64,000 nucleotides of DNA from Galaxea fascicularis (lineage: Eukaryota; Cnidaria; Anthozoa; Scleractinia; Euphylliidae), in assembly GCA_948470475.1 (NCBI GenBank), contig OX419339.1, forward strand, positions 18,267,575-18,331,574, read 5' to 3'. Both the position numbers and the translations under genes were made by a program. The first letter of the stretch is position 1; every line of letters begins with the position of its first letter. Shown here in pieces: positions 11,240 to 23,037 of the stretch. The notes below the pieces were generated by a model that was not told the DNA's origin, did not search any database, and was given only the letters and a program-made list of their open reading frames with translations.

Positions 11240-12847
11240 TTATGCACTTCTCCAGTTTAGAATTTGCAACATTACCTGTTTCCTGTGGATATCCATATCA
11301 CAGTAACCCAACAGGAAATTATTAACAGAGAGAGGCCCATTTTCAATGATATCCCTTGCAGCCATGATGACACCAATACCACAGCTTCCAACACCAATCA
11401 TTCTAGAATCTATGGGTGCTTGTGATGGCATTCCAAAGCGCGAGAAATGTTTGGCTAAAAGTTTGTGTGAAGAGCTGGATGGCAAGGATACATTTCACAA
11501 AGTAATTCTAAGCAGTGCTTGATAGAAGGAAGAGCAATTGCAGGAACTACTGACATCATCCCATCATCAAAGTACAACCTTTGATTTACCAGATCAATGA
11601 AGATTAAACCCCAGTGGTTGGGCATGTGCACTGGTACCAATATTTGCTGCAAGTCATTGATACAAGACAGTTTCTCTATTATTTCACTTAACTTGAGTTG
11701 TTCAAATTTCCTGTCATTTGAATTCATCCAAACATAAAACTCAGATGGAAAGTACACTGTCACAATGTGTTCATTTAATCTGGCTTCATTGAGAAACTTG
11801 CTAATGCAAATGTCTATCACAAAGCTATCAATGTATCGCTCCCCCACAAGATCTGAAAATGAAGTTGCATCTATTCCCTTCCTCCCATGTGTTAGTATTG
11901 GGCGTGTTGATGAATGATGCCAAAGAACATCTTGCAGTTGGACAAGATCTCCAGGAGTGAAATTCATTTGCAACAGCCAATTAGCCTCAGCTGATACTTT
12001 ATGATGAGTTTCTGGTATCTTGCATAAATACGTATAGCATTCTCTGAAAACTGACCTAAACCTTCAAACTCAACTCCTGTAGGATTCTTGCCAGTTTTTT
12101 GCTCCTCATGTAGAAGTTTCTTTGCTCTCTGGATGTCAGTTCACAAGGGGCTCTACATAGTGGTGGAATTATGCTGTACAGAGCAGCGTCTTCAGCTCTT
12201 GTTTTGGCCTTACCTAGTGCTATTTGCAGGGCAGTTTGCTGTGATGCAATGACCTCACTCTGATCTTCAATCACTACAACAGGCTTTGGGGGGAGAACTA
12301 CGTTTTGTGCATACAGAGTCATAATATTCACATTTTGCACGTTTCTGTGGTGGCTGTTGTGTGGGTGGCAATAACTTTTGTGAAGGCACTGACTCTCGCA
12401 TAGGAACTGGTGGGTGTGTCACCACTGACGGTTGTGCAGGTGGCTTTTGTACAGTGGATGGCTGTTGCACAATGGATGGTTGTTGCACAACTGGGGGTAG
12501 CTGTGCATGTTGTACAGACAAGGGTTGTTGCATTTTTAATGACTGTTGTATGTCAAAGCAGCAGTTGGCTTGAGGTCGACATAAATGTTTGCTGTCTACA
12601 TTAGACTCCTTGATACCACCATAATGACTCTCGCAGTGATTATGACTGTATTCCAGCAAATTGGATACCACTGAGTCATCCACCTTGGTGCCATGTTTCT
12701 CATGATAATGGTATAGAAGAAAGTCACCACCAAATATCTGCTCAAACAGATCAGCAACAACAAGAATCCAAGCTTTCTTTTCCTCTGTCTAATATTTCAG
12801 GTCAACAGGTTTCCAACCACATCCTCTGAATGCGAACGTTTTCTTTC
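11240..12847 (-). pseudogene. Ulp1/C48-type cysteine protease-like gene, broken
   Basis: An acceptor (CATTTCAG) ends at 12848 and the exon reads KKTFAFRGCGWKPVDLKY, then an in-frame TAG, then AWILVVADLFEQIFGGDF and CESHYGG. A proline/glutamine-rich linker with QQP repeats covers about 12370-12550. After a frameshift near 12300 and another before 12000, the protease region (11455-11973) carries VPVHMPNHWGLIFIDLVNQ (His) and YFDDG. After a further shift near 11480 comes GVGSCGIGVIMAARDI, with the expected Cys before Gly. A His...Asp...Cys order with HW is the C48 (SUMO/Ulp1) pattern. Such domains occur in host deSUMOylases and in many transposon proteins; the repeat-rich setting favours the latter. 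At least one stop and three frame changes make it a pseudogene. Confidence 0.68.
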
Positions 12848-13022
12848 CTGAAATGGTAAAAGACACATACATGTACATTTCTGTCAACAATCTTGTTTTA
12901 AAATAATTTCCCCACATAAAACTATTTGAAAGCTCGGTGTAGTACTGTTAACAATTCTTTTGAGCTTCCCAAAATACCCAGCCACATCATGTTACTCACA
13001 TCTCTTAAAGGGAGTAAACTAC

Positions 13023-13119
13023 TTATATTCTAATTCGCTACCCCGCTCAAACGAATATAAAACATTTATCATGTAACAAGCAACCTCAATTGGGGTGTGT
13101 CAACACGAGCCGTGTGCGA
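13023..13119 (-). repeat. Split repeat B2 of the Ngaro/DIRS-like element
   Basis: Identical by eye to 13494-13590 (B1). It marks the 3' end of the element on the minus strand. In DIRS-order elements these repeats are used to make a circular DNA intermediate that the tyrosine recombinase inserts. Confidence 0.85.
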
Positions 13120-13345
13120 CCCTCTTTATTATGCCTTCATCAACAGAATGGATGGAAATAATACAACAAACAGAATGAAAACTCGGAAATGCACAAAATT
13201 ACAGCAAGAAAAACAACCCAACAAAATGATCTAAACTATGCTCGTATAACAATCATTCAGTAAACATACAAAACGTGCTAAACCTTTCGTGTAGCAGCAT
13301 GCAAAAAACTACGTGTAAAAGAAACCCCTGATCACTGGGTATTTA

Positions 13346-13493
13346 ATTTTGAGGGCGTAGGGACGGTCGTAAGATGCAAATGAATATAAATGAGAACAAC
13401 TCAAATATATATAGCCTACTGCTAATGAAGCAACAGAACAGCATACCATGTAACACCCAAAAGAAAAGGTTACGTAACCCATGATAAAAACAT
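13346..13493 (-). repeat. Split repeat A2 of the Ngaro/DIRS-like element
   Basis: Near-identical to A1 at 17767-17919; both contain GAGGGCGTAGGGACGGTCG and ATATATATAGCCTA. It lies between B1 and B2, as expected for a split-direct-repeat element. Confidence 0.85.
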
Positions 13494-13590
13494 TTATATT
13501 CTAATTCGCTACCCCGCTCAAACGAATATAAAACATTTATCATGTAACAAGCAACCTCAATTGGGGTGTGTCAACACGAGCCGTGTGCGA
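13494..13590 (-). repeat. Split repeat B1 of the Ngaro/DIRS-like element
   Basis: Identical by eye to B2 (13023-13119). It follows the recombinase gene directly and adjoins A2. A short inverted match, ATACCCAGTGAT near 13622 against ATCACTGGGTAT near 13331, lies just outside the repeats. Confidence 0.85.
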
Positions 13591-13617
13591 ACTAAAAGAA
13601 CGGGAAATACAGAAAAA

Positions 13618-14691
13618 TTAAATACCCAGTGATAACAAAACCGACAACAATGAATGAACACTATCCTTAATGTAACCGTCTTTTGCCTTGTCTGATTTCC
13701 AACGGCCGTGTCTTTTAAACAATCTGTCAGGCACTCGAGCATTAGCAGCAGCGGAGGCACCTCTGGCCCTAAGACTATGGAGACCATAGTCTTGCTTGGG
13801 AAGACCGATGGAATCGAAAGCGCTAAGCACTATCTCCCGTGCTCTAGTATAAGACAAAGGAACAGACCCGCGCAATTTATAGGTTCCAGTACTGCGAAGA
13901 AAAACAACAGGGCGAAAAATGAACTCTTCGCTGTCTGCTGAAAAAGAAGTGGCCACAAAATATCGTTGAACTAATAAATAAGGACATGTATGCTTGAAGG
14001 TTTTAGCGATAACAACCCAAGCCCCATCCCTGTAAACGCCAGTCTTACTTCGATGAACAAAGACTCTCATAAAAGAATCTTCAAACTGAAAGTCACACCT
14101 GCGTAACTGAACCAACTCGTTAAAGTGAAAAAACCCTGCATAACCCAAAAGGCACAAAGTAAGCACTCGTAAATCAGACAAACTAGCTGAAGACGATCCA
14201 TACTTAGAAACTAAAAGCTGAATAGCCTTGGGGGTCACCGCCTCTTTCTTTTTAACAGGGACGCTGAGAAGCCTCTTAGCAGATTCTATTAAAGGTAAAA
14301 CTAACGAGGAATTACAGGGGTCGGGTAGACCTGCCAAATAATGCACCCACTTAAGCCCATAATGGACTTCGTCAATAGTACTGCAAGAAGCAGATCCTTG
14401 AATCAAGCTAAGAAAGAACAATGAAACGTGCACACTAGAAGCAGGAAATATAACAATTTCTTTAAACTGAGAAGCCCATTTTCTCCACGTATTGAAGCCC
14501 TTTTCATACTTCCTCGCAGTACTATCGGCTTTGGATTTAAGAAGAACTGCGGGGAGATCTTGAACCAGTGCCCGGAGTCGCCCGTCTTCAACCTGTTGAA
14601 AATTAGGCTGCAAGGCATCTTTGAGAACTTCTACGAGGATAAGAAGAAAAATATATGGCAAAAATTCCTCAATACACGCACTGGGAGTCAA
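13618..14691 (-). CDS. Tyrosine recombinase of the Ngaro/DIRS-like element
   Basis: This is a 357-codon open frame with a phage-integrase-like fold. The N-terminal SAM-like DNA-binding part contains KADSTARKYEKGFNTWRKW. The catalytic part contains LTLCLLGYAGFFHFNELVQL with the first Arg shortly after (RRCDF), then GLHSLRARGASAAANA (H-x-x-R), HGRWKSDKAKDGYI with a terminal Tyr, and ends ...SLGI. It would insert the circular DNA copy of the element. The first annotated codon is not an ATG, so the true start lies further in or depends on splicing or frameshifting. No internal stop is seen. The stop at 13618 is just before B1. Confidence 0.85.
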   Translation of the reverse strand: MTPSACIEEFLPYIFLLILVEVLKDALQPNFQQVEDGRLRALVQDLPAVLLKSKADSTARKYEKGFNTWRKWASQFKEIVIFPASSVHVSLFFLSLIQGSASCSTIDEVHYGLKWVHYLAGLPDPCNSSLVLPLIESAKRLLSVPVKKKEAVTPKAIQLLVSKYGSSSASLSDLRVLTLCLLGYAGFFHFNELVQLRRCDFQFEDSFMRVFVHRSKTGVYRDGAWVVIAKTFKHTCPYLLVQRYFVATSFSADSEEFIFRPVVFLRSTGTYKLRGSVPLSYTRAREIVLSAFDSIGLPKQDYGLHSLRARGASAAANARVPDRLFKRHGRWKSDKAKDGYIKDSVHSLLSVLLSLGI

Positions 14692-14869
14692 TACAGCAAT
14701 AAAAAATGGACGCTTGGTAATGCCTCTGACCAGATGGAAAACTATTTAAGGCCGAATGGGCCAACTGAAAAAGGACGGTAAACAAGCCACTCGGCGAGCT
14801 AATTTCATGCGAAACGAGGACAAATGAACCGACACACGGGCCAGCAGAAAGCCACTCGGCTTGAGAAAA

Positions 14870-16727
14870 CTAAGGCCCCTTAGCGCCAATTCTGACTGCC
14901 AACACCGCGCTGTTAAACCTGTCTGAACCAATGAGTGAATCTTTGTAACACCCGAGGGCAAAAATCCCTGAGGGGTCAGGAAAATGAATGTACTCAAGGA
15001 CGTACGGTTGAAATTGAATTGCATTTGCGAACAAGAAAGGCCAAAACACATTAGACGGCCAATAAGGGACGACTAAAGTACCAACCGCACCGCATACAAG
15101 GAGATGCTGAACCACCCTAGTAATGCAGTGGACGGGAGGGACTAGCCAATTATTCTCTCCATACCAGGAGATTGAAAATGCGTCAACAGCTTTGGTGCCG
15201 GGTACGCGAAACCTAGAATTGAATCTGGGAAGATGGGCGTTGGCTGCATTCGCGAACCTGTCGATGGTATGTGGGCCCCAAAGGCGGTCCAAGTGTGTAA
15301 AGAACTCGGGGGTTGTATACCAATCATCAAAGTCTACAATGTGGCTAATCGCATCAGCACAAGCATTAAGTTCCCTGGGAACCCACTGGGGAATAAGTGT
15401 GATATTGTAAGTTCGACAAAAATAGAAAGCGCAATAGAGTGCAATTCTGCACTAGGACTCCCTATCTCCACAACACGAACGGCCCCTTGGCTGTCAGAAT
15501 GCCACTTTATGCACTTACCCCGAACCGAGTCTTTGAACGCACTTAAGGCAAATTGTATAGCCTTAAGTTCTCTCCAGGTAGAGCTCTTAACTGCTTCGCA
15601 AGCAGTCCACATACGATGGGACACCTCATTAGTGCCCACAACAAAAGCCCCGCAGGCGACGTTGCTAGCGTCCGAATAGCTAAACAAAAGGGGAGCATTA
15701 TAAGGCAAAATAGCTCTCGTATTAAGACTAACGATATTGTTTTTCCAGAAAAATATTTCAGAGAGGCAATCATTATGAAGCCTGATATTAAAACGGGAAT
15801 CCCAACTACGGCGGGATTCTATGACCTTGTAAAGGAAACGGGTTTTGAGGCGAGTCAGGTTGCCCAACACTGGCGACATGGACATAACATGAACTGCGAT
15901 AACAGCACAATCCCGAGCCGTAACATAAGGTGCAGATAAAAGAAATTTGTCAATCAGAGCGACAAATTTGCAAATACGTATATCGGTAATAGAAATGGTA
16001 CCGATAACTAAGTCCCAGTTTAAACCCAACCAAACAAGCATCTGAGTGGGGTTCCATAGTGATTTGGCGGAATTGGCAACAAACCCCGCATTGCTTAAGG
16101 ATGATTGCACAAACAATGAATTTTCCTTGGCCATAGGCAGTGAGCCCCCTTTTCCGCACCCATCGTCGAGGAACGCAACAATTTTAATCCCGTTGGACCT
16201 CCAAAACTTAACGAGTGGTCTGAGACACTTGGTAAAGACATATGGGGCTGAGCTTAGACCGAACGGAAGTGATGCAAAACAAAAATACCGAACGGTACCA
16301 GAAAAAACCCAGGAGAAACCTAGAAAAGTTTTGTGATCCGGAAAAATATCAATATGGTGATATCCAGACTTGAGATCGAAACTGAAAAGGTAGTCGCCCT
16401 TATTAACATATGATAATAAAACTCTCCAATCTTCACACCTAAACTTCTGTTTCCAAACGAAATGATTGACATAACGTAAGTCCAGAATAAGCCTCTTCTT
16501 GCCTGAAGACTGTATCGAGACAGAGAGCGGATTAACGATGTGTGGAATAAAGGGTAACTCAGCGACAGCATGAGTATGGACTAATTCAGCGATAGCCGAC
16601 TCCACGAAAGACGCATAATTGAGATTTGACTGATTGTTAGAAAAACGCGCCTGACAAGGTGTACTAATGAATGGAATCCGATAACCGAATTTAATAGTAT
16701 CGATAACAAATAGTGTGCTAATAACTT
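14870..16727 (-). pseudogene. Reverse transcriptase-RNase H polyprotein of the Ngaro/DIRS-like element, one frame break
   Basis: From about 16727 the frame reads FGYRIPFISTPCQARF, then RT blocks KKRLILDLRYVNHFVW, YLFSFDLKSGYHHIDIF (motif A), SLPFGLSSAPYVFTK (motif B) and KIVAFLDDGCG (catalytic LDDG). RNase H follows with LFSYSDASNVACGAFVVG, WRELKAIQFAL and KWHSDSQGAVRVVE. Near 15390 the frame slips. The other frame continues as LNACADAISHIVDFDDWY and then WGPHTIDRFANAAN, NWLVPPVHCITRVVQHLL and YWPSNVFWPFLFAN, the region that closes DIRS-type pol proteins. A single indel separates it from an intact polyprotein. No ATG was found at the start; expression from gag by frameshift is possible. Confidence 0.82.
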
Positions 16728-16926
16728 AAACAGGACCTAAGTCTACCCTTAAGTACTGGCAATGCGGAATTCTGTTCAAATTCAAATAGATTGCGATCGT
16801 AATCGAAATCGACTAAAGAAACAGAGTCCCTCTCCCTGAAATACTCCAAATAAGAAGGATACATGTCTAATAAATTGACTAAAGCTAATATCTAACCTTG
16901 GAGAACAAGTTTTTAATCCTGTGGTC

Positions 16927-17766
16927 CTATTTACCTCCAATGCCCGAAAAACCAGAAGAACTAGGAAAAGACTGCCCCGAGCTTGAAGATCTGGTTTGAG
17001 GATTAACTTGACACTGAGATCTCCAGTGACCTTGCTGGCCGCAGGCGAAACAAATATCACTTGGTCTTGGTTTTCTGAAAGCGCCAAAAGTACGAGAAAT
17101 AGGTCTGGAGGATAATGAATGTTGGTCAGCAAACGCGGTGGTTGTGGTTGAAGATTGGGGTTGTGAATAACCTTGCTTTGATGGCTTCGCTTTCTGTTGG
17201 CATTGGTTGCGTTTACGAAGGGCCCTCTGCTCGGCATGGCGGATACGCTTTTCGTCCTTGGACCCGCTAGCCAACTCGTCTGATAAATACTCGTTCACCA
17301 AATCCCAACCGGCAGCGGACTTGTCTGCCAGTCTGATAAGCTTGTTGCGCTTCTTAATGTCAGAGTCTAGTTTTTCCAGTTGAGTTTTAACAAGGTCTAA
17401 TCTTCTCTTCCTGAGAGCAACTGACACCGACTTCACCTTTTCTGCAAGGTTGGAGTTGAATTGAAACTGTTTCTTATTACCTTCGAATCTAAACGTGATC
17501 TTGGATTCTTCTTTAAGCTTTTTGGCCACAGAATCGGTATTACTGCACGACTCGTCTTGAATATCGCGCTTCAAGGCGCCCAACTTCTTGTCGAAATAAT
17601 CCTTAAATAGAGAGAACACGGACGCTATATCACTGGATTCTGAAGACTGGAATGGTACTGAAGCTTCGAGAGATTGAGACAAAAGTTGTTTAGGAAGCGA
17701 AGACAGCAAAACGTCGCTGCTGGGAAAATCTGTGTTCGCTGGAGTAACGTCTTCAACATCAGACAT
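16927..17766 (-). CDS. Gag-like protein of the Ngaro/DIRS-like element
   Basis: The ATG at 17766-17764 opens a 279-residue frame that starts MSDVEDVTPANTDF. The middle is charged and helical (KSVSVALRKRRLDLVKTQLE, DSDIKKRNKLIRLADK). Near the C-terminus is a CCHC zinc knuckle, CFACGQQGHWRSQC, followed by a serine-rich tail. It presumably packages the element RNA. A1 ends immediately before this ATG, so A1 is the 5' leader. The upstream part of the open frame (17767-17961) is repeat A1 and gene-flank sequence and is not counted. Confidence 0.82.
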   Translation of the reverse strand: MSDVEDVTPANTDFPSSDVLLSSLPKQLLSQSLEASVPFQSSESSDIASVFSLFKDYFDKKLGALKRDIQDESCSNTDSVAKKLKEESKITFRFEGNKKQFQFNSNLAEKVKSVSVALRKRRLDLVKTQLEKLDSDIKKRNKLIRLADKSAAGWDLVNEYLSDELASGSKDEKRIRHAEQRALRKRNQCQQKAKPSKQGYSQPQSSTTTTAFADQHSLSSRPISRTFGAFRKPRPSDICFACGQQGHWRSQCQVNPQTRSSSSGQSFPSSSGFSGIGGK

Positions 17767-17919
17767 AATTTTGAGGGCGTAGGGACGGTCGTAAGACGCG
17801 AATGAATATAAATGAGAACAATTCAAATATATATAGCCTATCGCTAATGAAGCAACAGAACAGCATACCACGTAACACCCCAAAGAAAAGGTTACATAAC
17901 CCATGATAAATACATTTAC
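17767..17919 (-). repeat. Split repeat A1 of the Ngaro/DIRS-like element
   Basis: Copy of A2 (13346-13493) with roughly nine differences by eye. It forms the 5' end of the element and the leader of gag. Beyond 17919 the similarity stops, which fixes the element edge about 33 bp inside an intron. Confidence 0.82.
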
Positions 17920-19239
17920 TGATGATACAATAAAACAAAACCGTATACACACCTGAAACAATGCAATCTCTTGCCTGGTGGAAAGTGTATCTGAGGGACA
18001 ACATCATGGTTGAATACCAGTGGGTGAGGATTTGATTCACTAGAAGAGGGAGAAAAATGATTAAAGTCATTTTCTAATACACGTAATCAGAAAAAGCAAA
18101 TAATAAATATTATAATTAAATAAACAAATCACTCTTTAATATAAGATACTTACAAGACTGACCAGGTCCTGATACATCATGATTAGTTGCTTTGGAAAAC
18201 AATTGCCGGTGAAGCTTGTGGGAGGACTCAAATCCTTGGCCTGAATATTTATAAAATGATCGAAACTGACAACGCAGCATAGCACTATGATCCACAACAA
18301 GGTGCCCATAATCACCAGTGCCAAGATGCAGACCAAATAGCTTCTTTAATAAAAAGCCCCATTCTTTGCACTAGAAAGAAAACAAAGTTTGTTACATTTG
18401 TTCATGAGTTACAAGCCTGCAGTGTCTTAGTTAAGTATAAGAACTGTAACAGGGTATGTAATGTTTCTATACATTCAAGTAAACTTTTAATTATAAATTA
18501 CTCCAGAAAACCACAACATACTGTATAGCTAGCTTACCTGGCACTCTTCAGATTACCAGTAACTACATGTATAAAAATGAAACATTATACTCACCTTTAC
18601 ATCATAAATATCAATCAATTGTTCTTCCTGTTCTCCAAACACTTTGTCATGCATAGTGAGAGCAATCTCTCTCCAGTCACAGCAAACCTACGCATTTTAA
18701 ACATACGGTAGTCATATTCAATATCTTAGAGTAAAAGCAAAATTATAAGTGATTTGTTCATAAGCTTTTGACAACCAGACCAGCAATGTTAAGATCAGTA
18801 TTCACCTCCTTTTTCTTTGTTTACTGAGTTTTGAAAATGGGCAACTCTAAGAAAAAAAGGGGGTAGTGATCTCCTCAAGTTACTTCACCATCAATATTAA
18901 GCAGAAGAACCAAAGATATCATTTGTCCATGTTGAATGCAATGTAGATGATAAAATATGAACTGCTAGCTAGGTAATACTACAATTTTCATTAGCTCTAC
19001 CGTACATAAATTGAGCATACCTTGGTAAAAAAAGTCAATTTGAAGCTCTGCTGCATACTTCGCAAAAAGATCCGATGGTTGTTGAGCCACTTTTTTGCCT
19101 CTTTTCCGCTTTTTGGGTCTAGGATCCTGGACTGTTTGTTGACCCTCACTTAGGTCCAAGAATCGTTCTTCCACTTCTTTTTGTTTGGTTACCCACTGGT
19201 CTCTCAGATTATTTAAGAAGGCTTTTACTTGTGATAAAA

Positions 19240-20343
19240 AGACAACCCAACATTACAACCAACTTTGGTTATCCGATTGTTTCATGGTCTGACCTCGGGT
19301 TATTTTAACATCTTAGGAGTCAAAACCACTAAAATTAATGTCAGCGATTGGTCCATAATCTTTTAATAACCATGCAGACTAGCAATCCATGGCCAAACTA
19401 TACAAACATAACATAGAAAGATTATATCTTAGCAATGCTTAACTGCGTATATTGACGTGGTGGCATTTAGTTTCCACTGTAAACACAGTCTTGCTCTAGT
19501 CTTGACCAATTTGATTTACATGACAAGCCACCTTTGTGTTACTTGCCGGAATAACCAAGAGATGTCCGCGAACATGACATAAGTGAAAAGAGCTCCTGAG
19601 TACGATATAAGGCATGCAACAAAAGTGTGACAACGAGCAGTTACCCTTTTAACTATTGTTTATTTAGTTACACACTGTTAACAATTAGTTAGGTTAAAGA
19701 TTAAGTTAAGCAGTCCGTAAAGCAGGCTTACTGTCTTTCATTCACTTTGAACTCCAAGTTCCACTGACTAGAGACAACAATGCTTGACTTTCTTGATTCA
19801 CTGGATTCTTTCCAGTCATTGGCTTTTCTGTGCACACAAACTCGTACAGAGGACTTCATAATAAACTCTGAACTCTTTATCTTCTTCCCTTTTCTGCTAT
19901 CGTCTCTTTCTTCTCTCTGGATATCACAAGGTCAAAGGTTATAGCTCCACCATATAGCATCCATAGCATAAGTTCAATCACAGTTGGCCACGAGGGTAAG
20001 CCCTCGGGCAAGAGAGTTTTTTCTATTACTTACGAGCCTGCTTTTATACTTTTTCTTCAAGTATCTAGAACGTTCTGTCACTATTTATAGTGTATTACAA
20101 GGTATTTCGACCTCCCAAAATTGTAACCTAGCTCATTTAGCACAAAACAACAGAAAGAGAAAATGCATGGGAGCTGTAAAACCTTCCAAGATGGCCAACT
20201 TTCTGTGTACTGGCGAGTGTGCCTCAAGTCACTGATGAGGGAAATTCATGACAGGAAGATTAATTTGGAATATTTTAGCATTAATAAAGAGAGTACAGCT
20301 GTAAATGATAGAAAGCCAATCCCTATCAAGCAACACTATAAGC
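19240..20343. other. Intronic or intergenic stretch without a recognised gene
   Basis: Lies between two exons of the minus-strand gene. Plus-strand open frames at 19984-20235 and 20163-20360 overlap one another, lack motifs and are not called. No TIRs or tandem repeats were noticed. Confidence 0.35.
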
Positions 20344-20384
20344 TTACTGTGAGGTTATAAACATCTCCATAAAGGTATCAAGCA

Positions 20385-20575
20385 TCAATGAAAATGAAGC
20401 AACTAAAATTACTATAATAAAGGGGTAGTTTCCAAATAAACTGTGGTGCTGCATCGGTGGGGAGGTAGAGTACAAAAATTTCGTGTTATCAGCAGAGTTG
20501 ATAATGTAAATTACCCACCGTACAGAGACTCTAAAAGATGACGTTTCGAGAATTAACCCTTTGTCAGAGCGAATC
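20385..20575. mobile_element. Possible Penelope-like element terminal fragment
   Basis: The stretch contains CGTGTTATCAGCAGAGTTGA, CCACCGTACAGAGACTC and GATGACGTTTCGAGAAT followed by CCTTTGTCAGAGCGAATCC. By its phrasing it resembles the non-coding ends of cnidarian Penelope-like elements. No coding part is present here. The identification is from memory and should be treated as tentative. Confidence 0.35.
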
Positions 20576-21179
20576 CAAAATTTAAAAAAATTACTATACC
20601 CTGATTGCATCACAAAATGCACAGAATTCTACACTGTAGCCTTTCCCACCCAGAAGAAAATCCTCACAGTCTGGTTTGTCAAGTAGAAGTAGAAGGGCCT
20701 TGTAATCTAGAGTCACTGAGATAAATATTAGAAAACAAAGGAAACAACAAATTAGAAATTATACAGTGTACATGCAAGTGTAATAAGAGAGAATTTCATG
20801 TTACAAACATCTTAAGTCAAATGTTGCATAATTGTTCTCTCTCTTAGTGAGGTTTGCAACATGCAGTGACCGATTGGCTAGCATAGAAAGAACAGTGACT
20901 TGAAGAGTTACGTAAAAACAGTAAATATGTTTATATTTCTTTAAATAACACCTGTAAAAGTGATAGTGTATTTTTTTCCCATCAACACAAATGCCATGTT
21001 TCTTTTTTTTTTTTTATTACAATTAAATACTAACACTACTTGGAAACAATTTCTACCACAGTTAACACAAACTAACGGTACTTACGGAACAATACTGCAC
21101 TACTTGCATTACACTATTTACATTACACTATTTACAGAATGGTAACAATTATCTTTATGACATGTTTTAAAATGTAAAT

Positions 21180-22800
21180 AAAATTAACAGCTACAAACAA
21201 GACTGTGTCTGCCTTAAAGAAAAGAGTTACAATGAACGAGAGTGGAAAGAAAAGGACGAAGTGAAGTGGCATTTGTAGTAGTTTGTAGTAGTTTTCCCCA
21301 GATATTTAAGAATTTATGTAGCTTTCTTTGGGCAATATAGGTTTGCTTTAAGACATCGAGTTTATCTTGGAGGCAGAGAAGAAAGCCTTCAAAACATATG
21401 TTGCCATCACATGAAGTTGTCGAGAAGATATGGAATTTTGCAATAAGAAGAGTGACATTAAGTGCCTGTTTATTTTTGATGCTATTATGCCAACCGTATA
21501 GGATGTTAGATTCATTCAAATTGACCACTTGTTTGAATTTCTGGTACAGCAGCTCAGCTGGTGAATCTATCCCAGAAAGCCTTAGATACAGTACAGTGGT
21601 ACAGTAGGTGGTTTATTGTTTGCTTTTCGTTAGCACATAGGGAACAAATGTCGCTATCAGTAATGCCAGCTCAAAAAAGGCTGGACTTGGTAGGTAAGAT
21701 GTGGTGTATTATTTTATACTGGAAAGCAATTAATTTCGAGTCTTTGGTTATTAGGAAAGGCACCTGTACACCTTGTCGATGCTTTCTTTGGAGAAACCGT
21801 AATTTAGAATTCTGTTCTCTGATGTTGGTTAGAAGTGTAGAGTACGCGACACAGGTCGACGGAAGGTCTTCAAGAGGCAGGTTTAGGTGCGAGTTATTTT
21901 GATTTAATATATTTTTCCATTCTGTAGGAATGGCAGTGACGAGGCCATAGTACAGTGTAAAGGGAATACTGATGTTCACTTTGTGAATGAGCTCGTCCAG
22001 TGAGAAGAAGGTATTGTCTTCTCTTAAAAACTGTTTAATATGTATAATCTTAGCCTCAAATAAGGGTTTGAAAAAAACTGGCCGGTCTCTAATCAGGATG
22101 CGACTATTATTCCAGATGATTTTGTTGTGAATGCATTGGTCCTTTGAGAATTTGTCAGCATAGTATTGTTGCCAATACTTAAGTAGCGTGTGGTAAAAAG
22201 GTGGAAGGTTGTCAAGGTTGAGATGCTTTATATCGTATTGACATTTGGTTAGAAAGAATAAACCTCCATATTTGGCAGCGGTGAACTCTGGTATTATTTT
22301 CCATGCTGGTTGAACGTTTTTGGTGATTCTCTTGATCCAAGCAATTTTCAGCGCTTTGTTCATGATTTCAAAATCCATCATTCTCAACCCTCCTTGACTT
22401 ATGTCACTTATTATGGTCTTTCTTTTTATTTTGGCTGGTTTTCCTTCCCATATAAAATCGAAAGATAGTTTGTTTATTTCTTTGACGTAACAACCGGGAT
22501 CTCGAGCACAGGGGTGTTATAAATTAGCTTCGACAAACCTACGGTTTTCACTATTTTAATTCTGCCATGGAGGGTAAGCTTCCTTCTTTTCCAATTTGAT
22601 AATTTTCTCTCCAAAATTCAGCTTATTTGCAGCATCGGAATGGTACGAAAAGAAGATGCCGAGAGCTTGAATCGGTTCTTGAGGCCATTTGAGATTATAT
22701 GGGGTATCAGTTTCTTGATGACATTTTTTTGGCTGTTGAGATTCCTCAGTAACTGTTTCAAATTTGACCTGTTGAGATGAAAAACAATGATGAATGACCA
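21180..22800 (-). pseudogene. 3' part of a Tx1/L1-clade LINE, 5' truncated
   Basis: Only the C-terminal part of ORF2 remains. From high to low coordinates it reads KWPQEPIQALGIFFSYHSD, NKLNFGEKIIKLEKK, then after a shift LRMMDFEIMNKALKIAWIKR, PAWKIIPEFTAAKYGG, IIHHILPTKSSLF, and a CCHC-type end ICSLCANEKQTINHLLYHC near 21620-21680. A GGL-MMDFEIMNKALKIAWIK block and a terminal zinc motif are characteristic of Tx1/L1-type ORF2. Several frame changes and stops (near 22560, 22400, 21670, 21530) make it inactive. It lies in an intron of the minus-strand gene. Confidence 0.78.
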
Positions 22801-22954
22801 CTACCGGGGTATATGCCATTACCATGAAATATGCACATGTATTTCCCATCTGGCTACAACAAACAAACCTAGGGAGAGGAATTAAACCAAAACAAATTTG
22901 GTAACTAAAATACCTTTAGTTATTATTTAGTTAATGCATCTTTGATTATTGTTA

Positions 22955-23037
22955 CAGTGCTGCGCGCGGTACCGTGAACACCCAGACCGTTTTTGTGACA
23001 TTTTTGTGACATATTTTTGACATATTTTTGACGAGTA
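22955..23037 (+). repeat. Left terminal inverted repeat of the PB1 element
   Basis: Starts CAGTGCTGCGCGCGGTACCG and ends in tandem TGACAT(A)TTTTT units then GACGAG. Pairs with the right arm at 24463-24533. Confidence 0.85.

Larger units (their letters stand above)
13023..17919 (-). mobile_element. Ngaro/PAT-like DIRS-order retrotransposon with split direct repeats
   Basis: The element reads on the minus strand as A1 (17767-17919), gag, RT-RNase H, tyrosine recombinase, B1 (13494-13590), A2 (13346-13493), spacer, B2 (13023-13119). B1 and B2 are identical by eye over 97 bp. A1 and A2 differ at roughly nine of about 150 positions. This A1-ORFs-B1-A2-B2 layout with a tyrosine recombinase instead of an integrase is the established signature of Ngaro and PAT elements within the DIRS order. 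It sits about 30 bp inside an intron of the minus-strand gene whose exon ends at 17953. It is the youngest large element in the window by repeat identity, although pol carries a frame break. Confidence 0.88.

Noticed and set aside
12361..12604. Plus-strand Gly/Val-rich or Cys-rich frames
   Set aside because: They are the antisense of the proline/glutamine repeat of the Ulp1-like pseudogene on the minus strand.
14428..16336. Several plus-strand frames of 95-148 codons
   Set aside because: They are antisense shadows of the DIRS-type pol and recombinase; no motif of their own.
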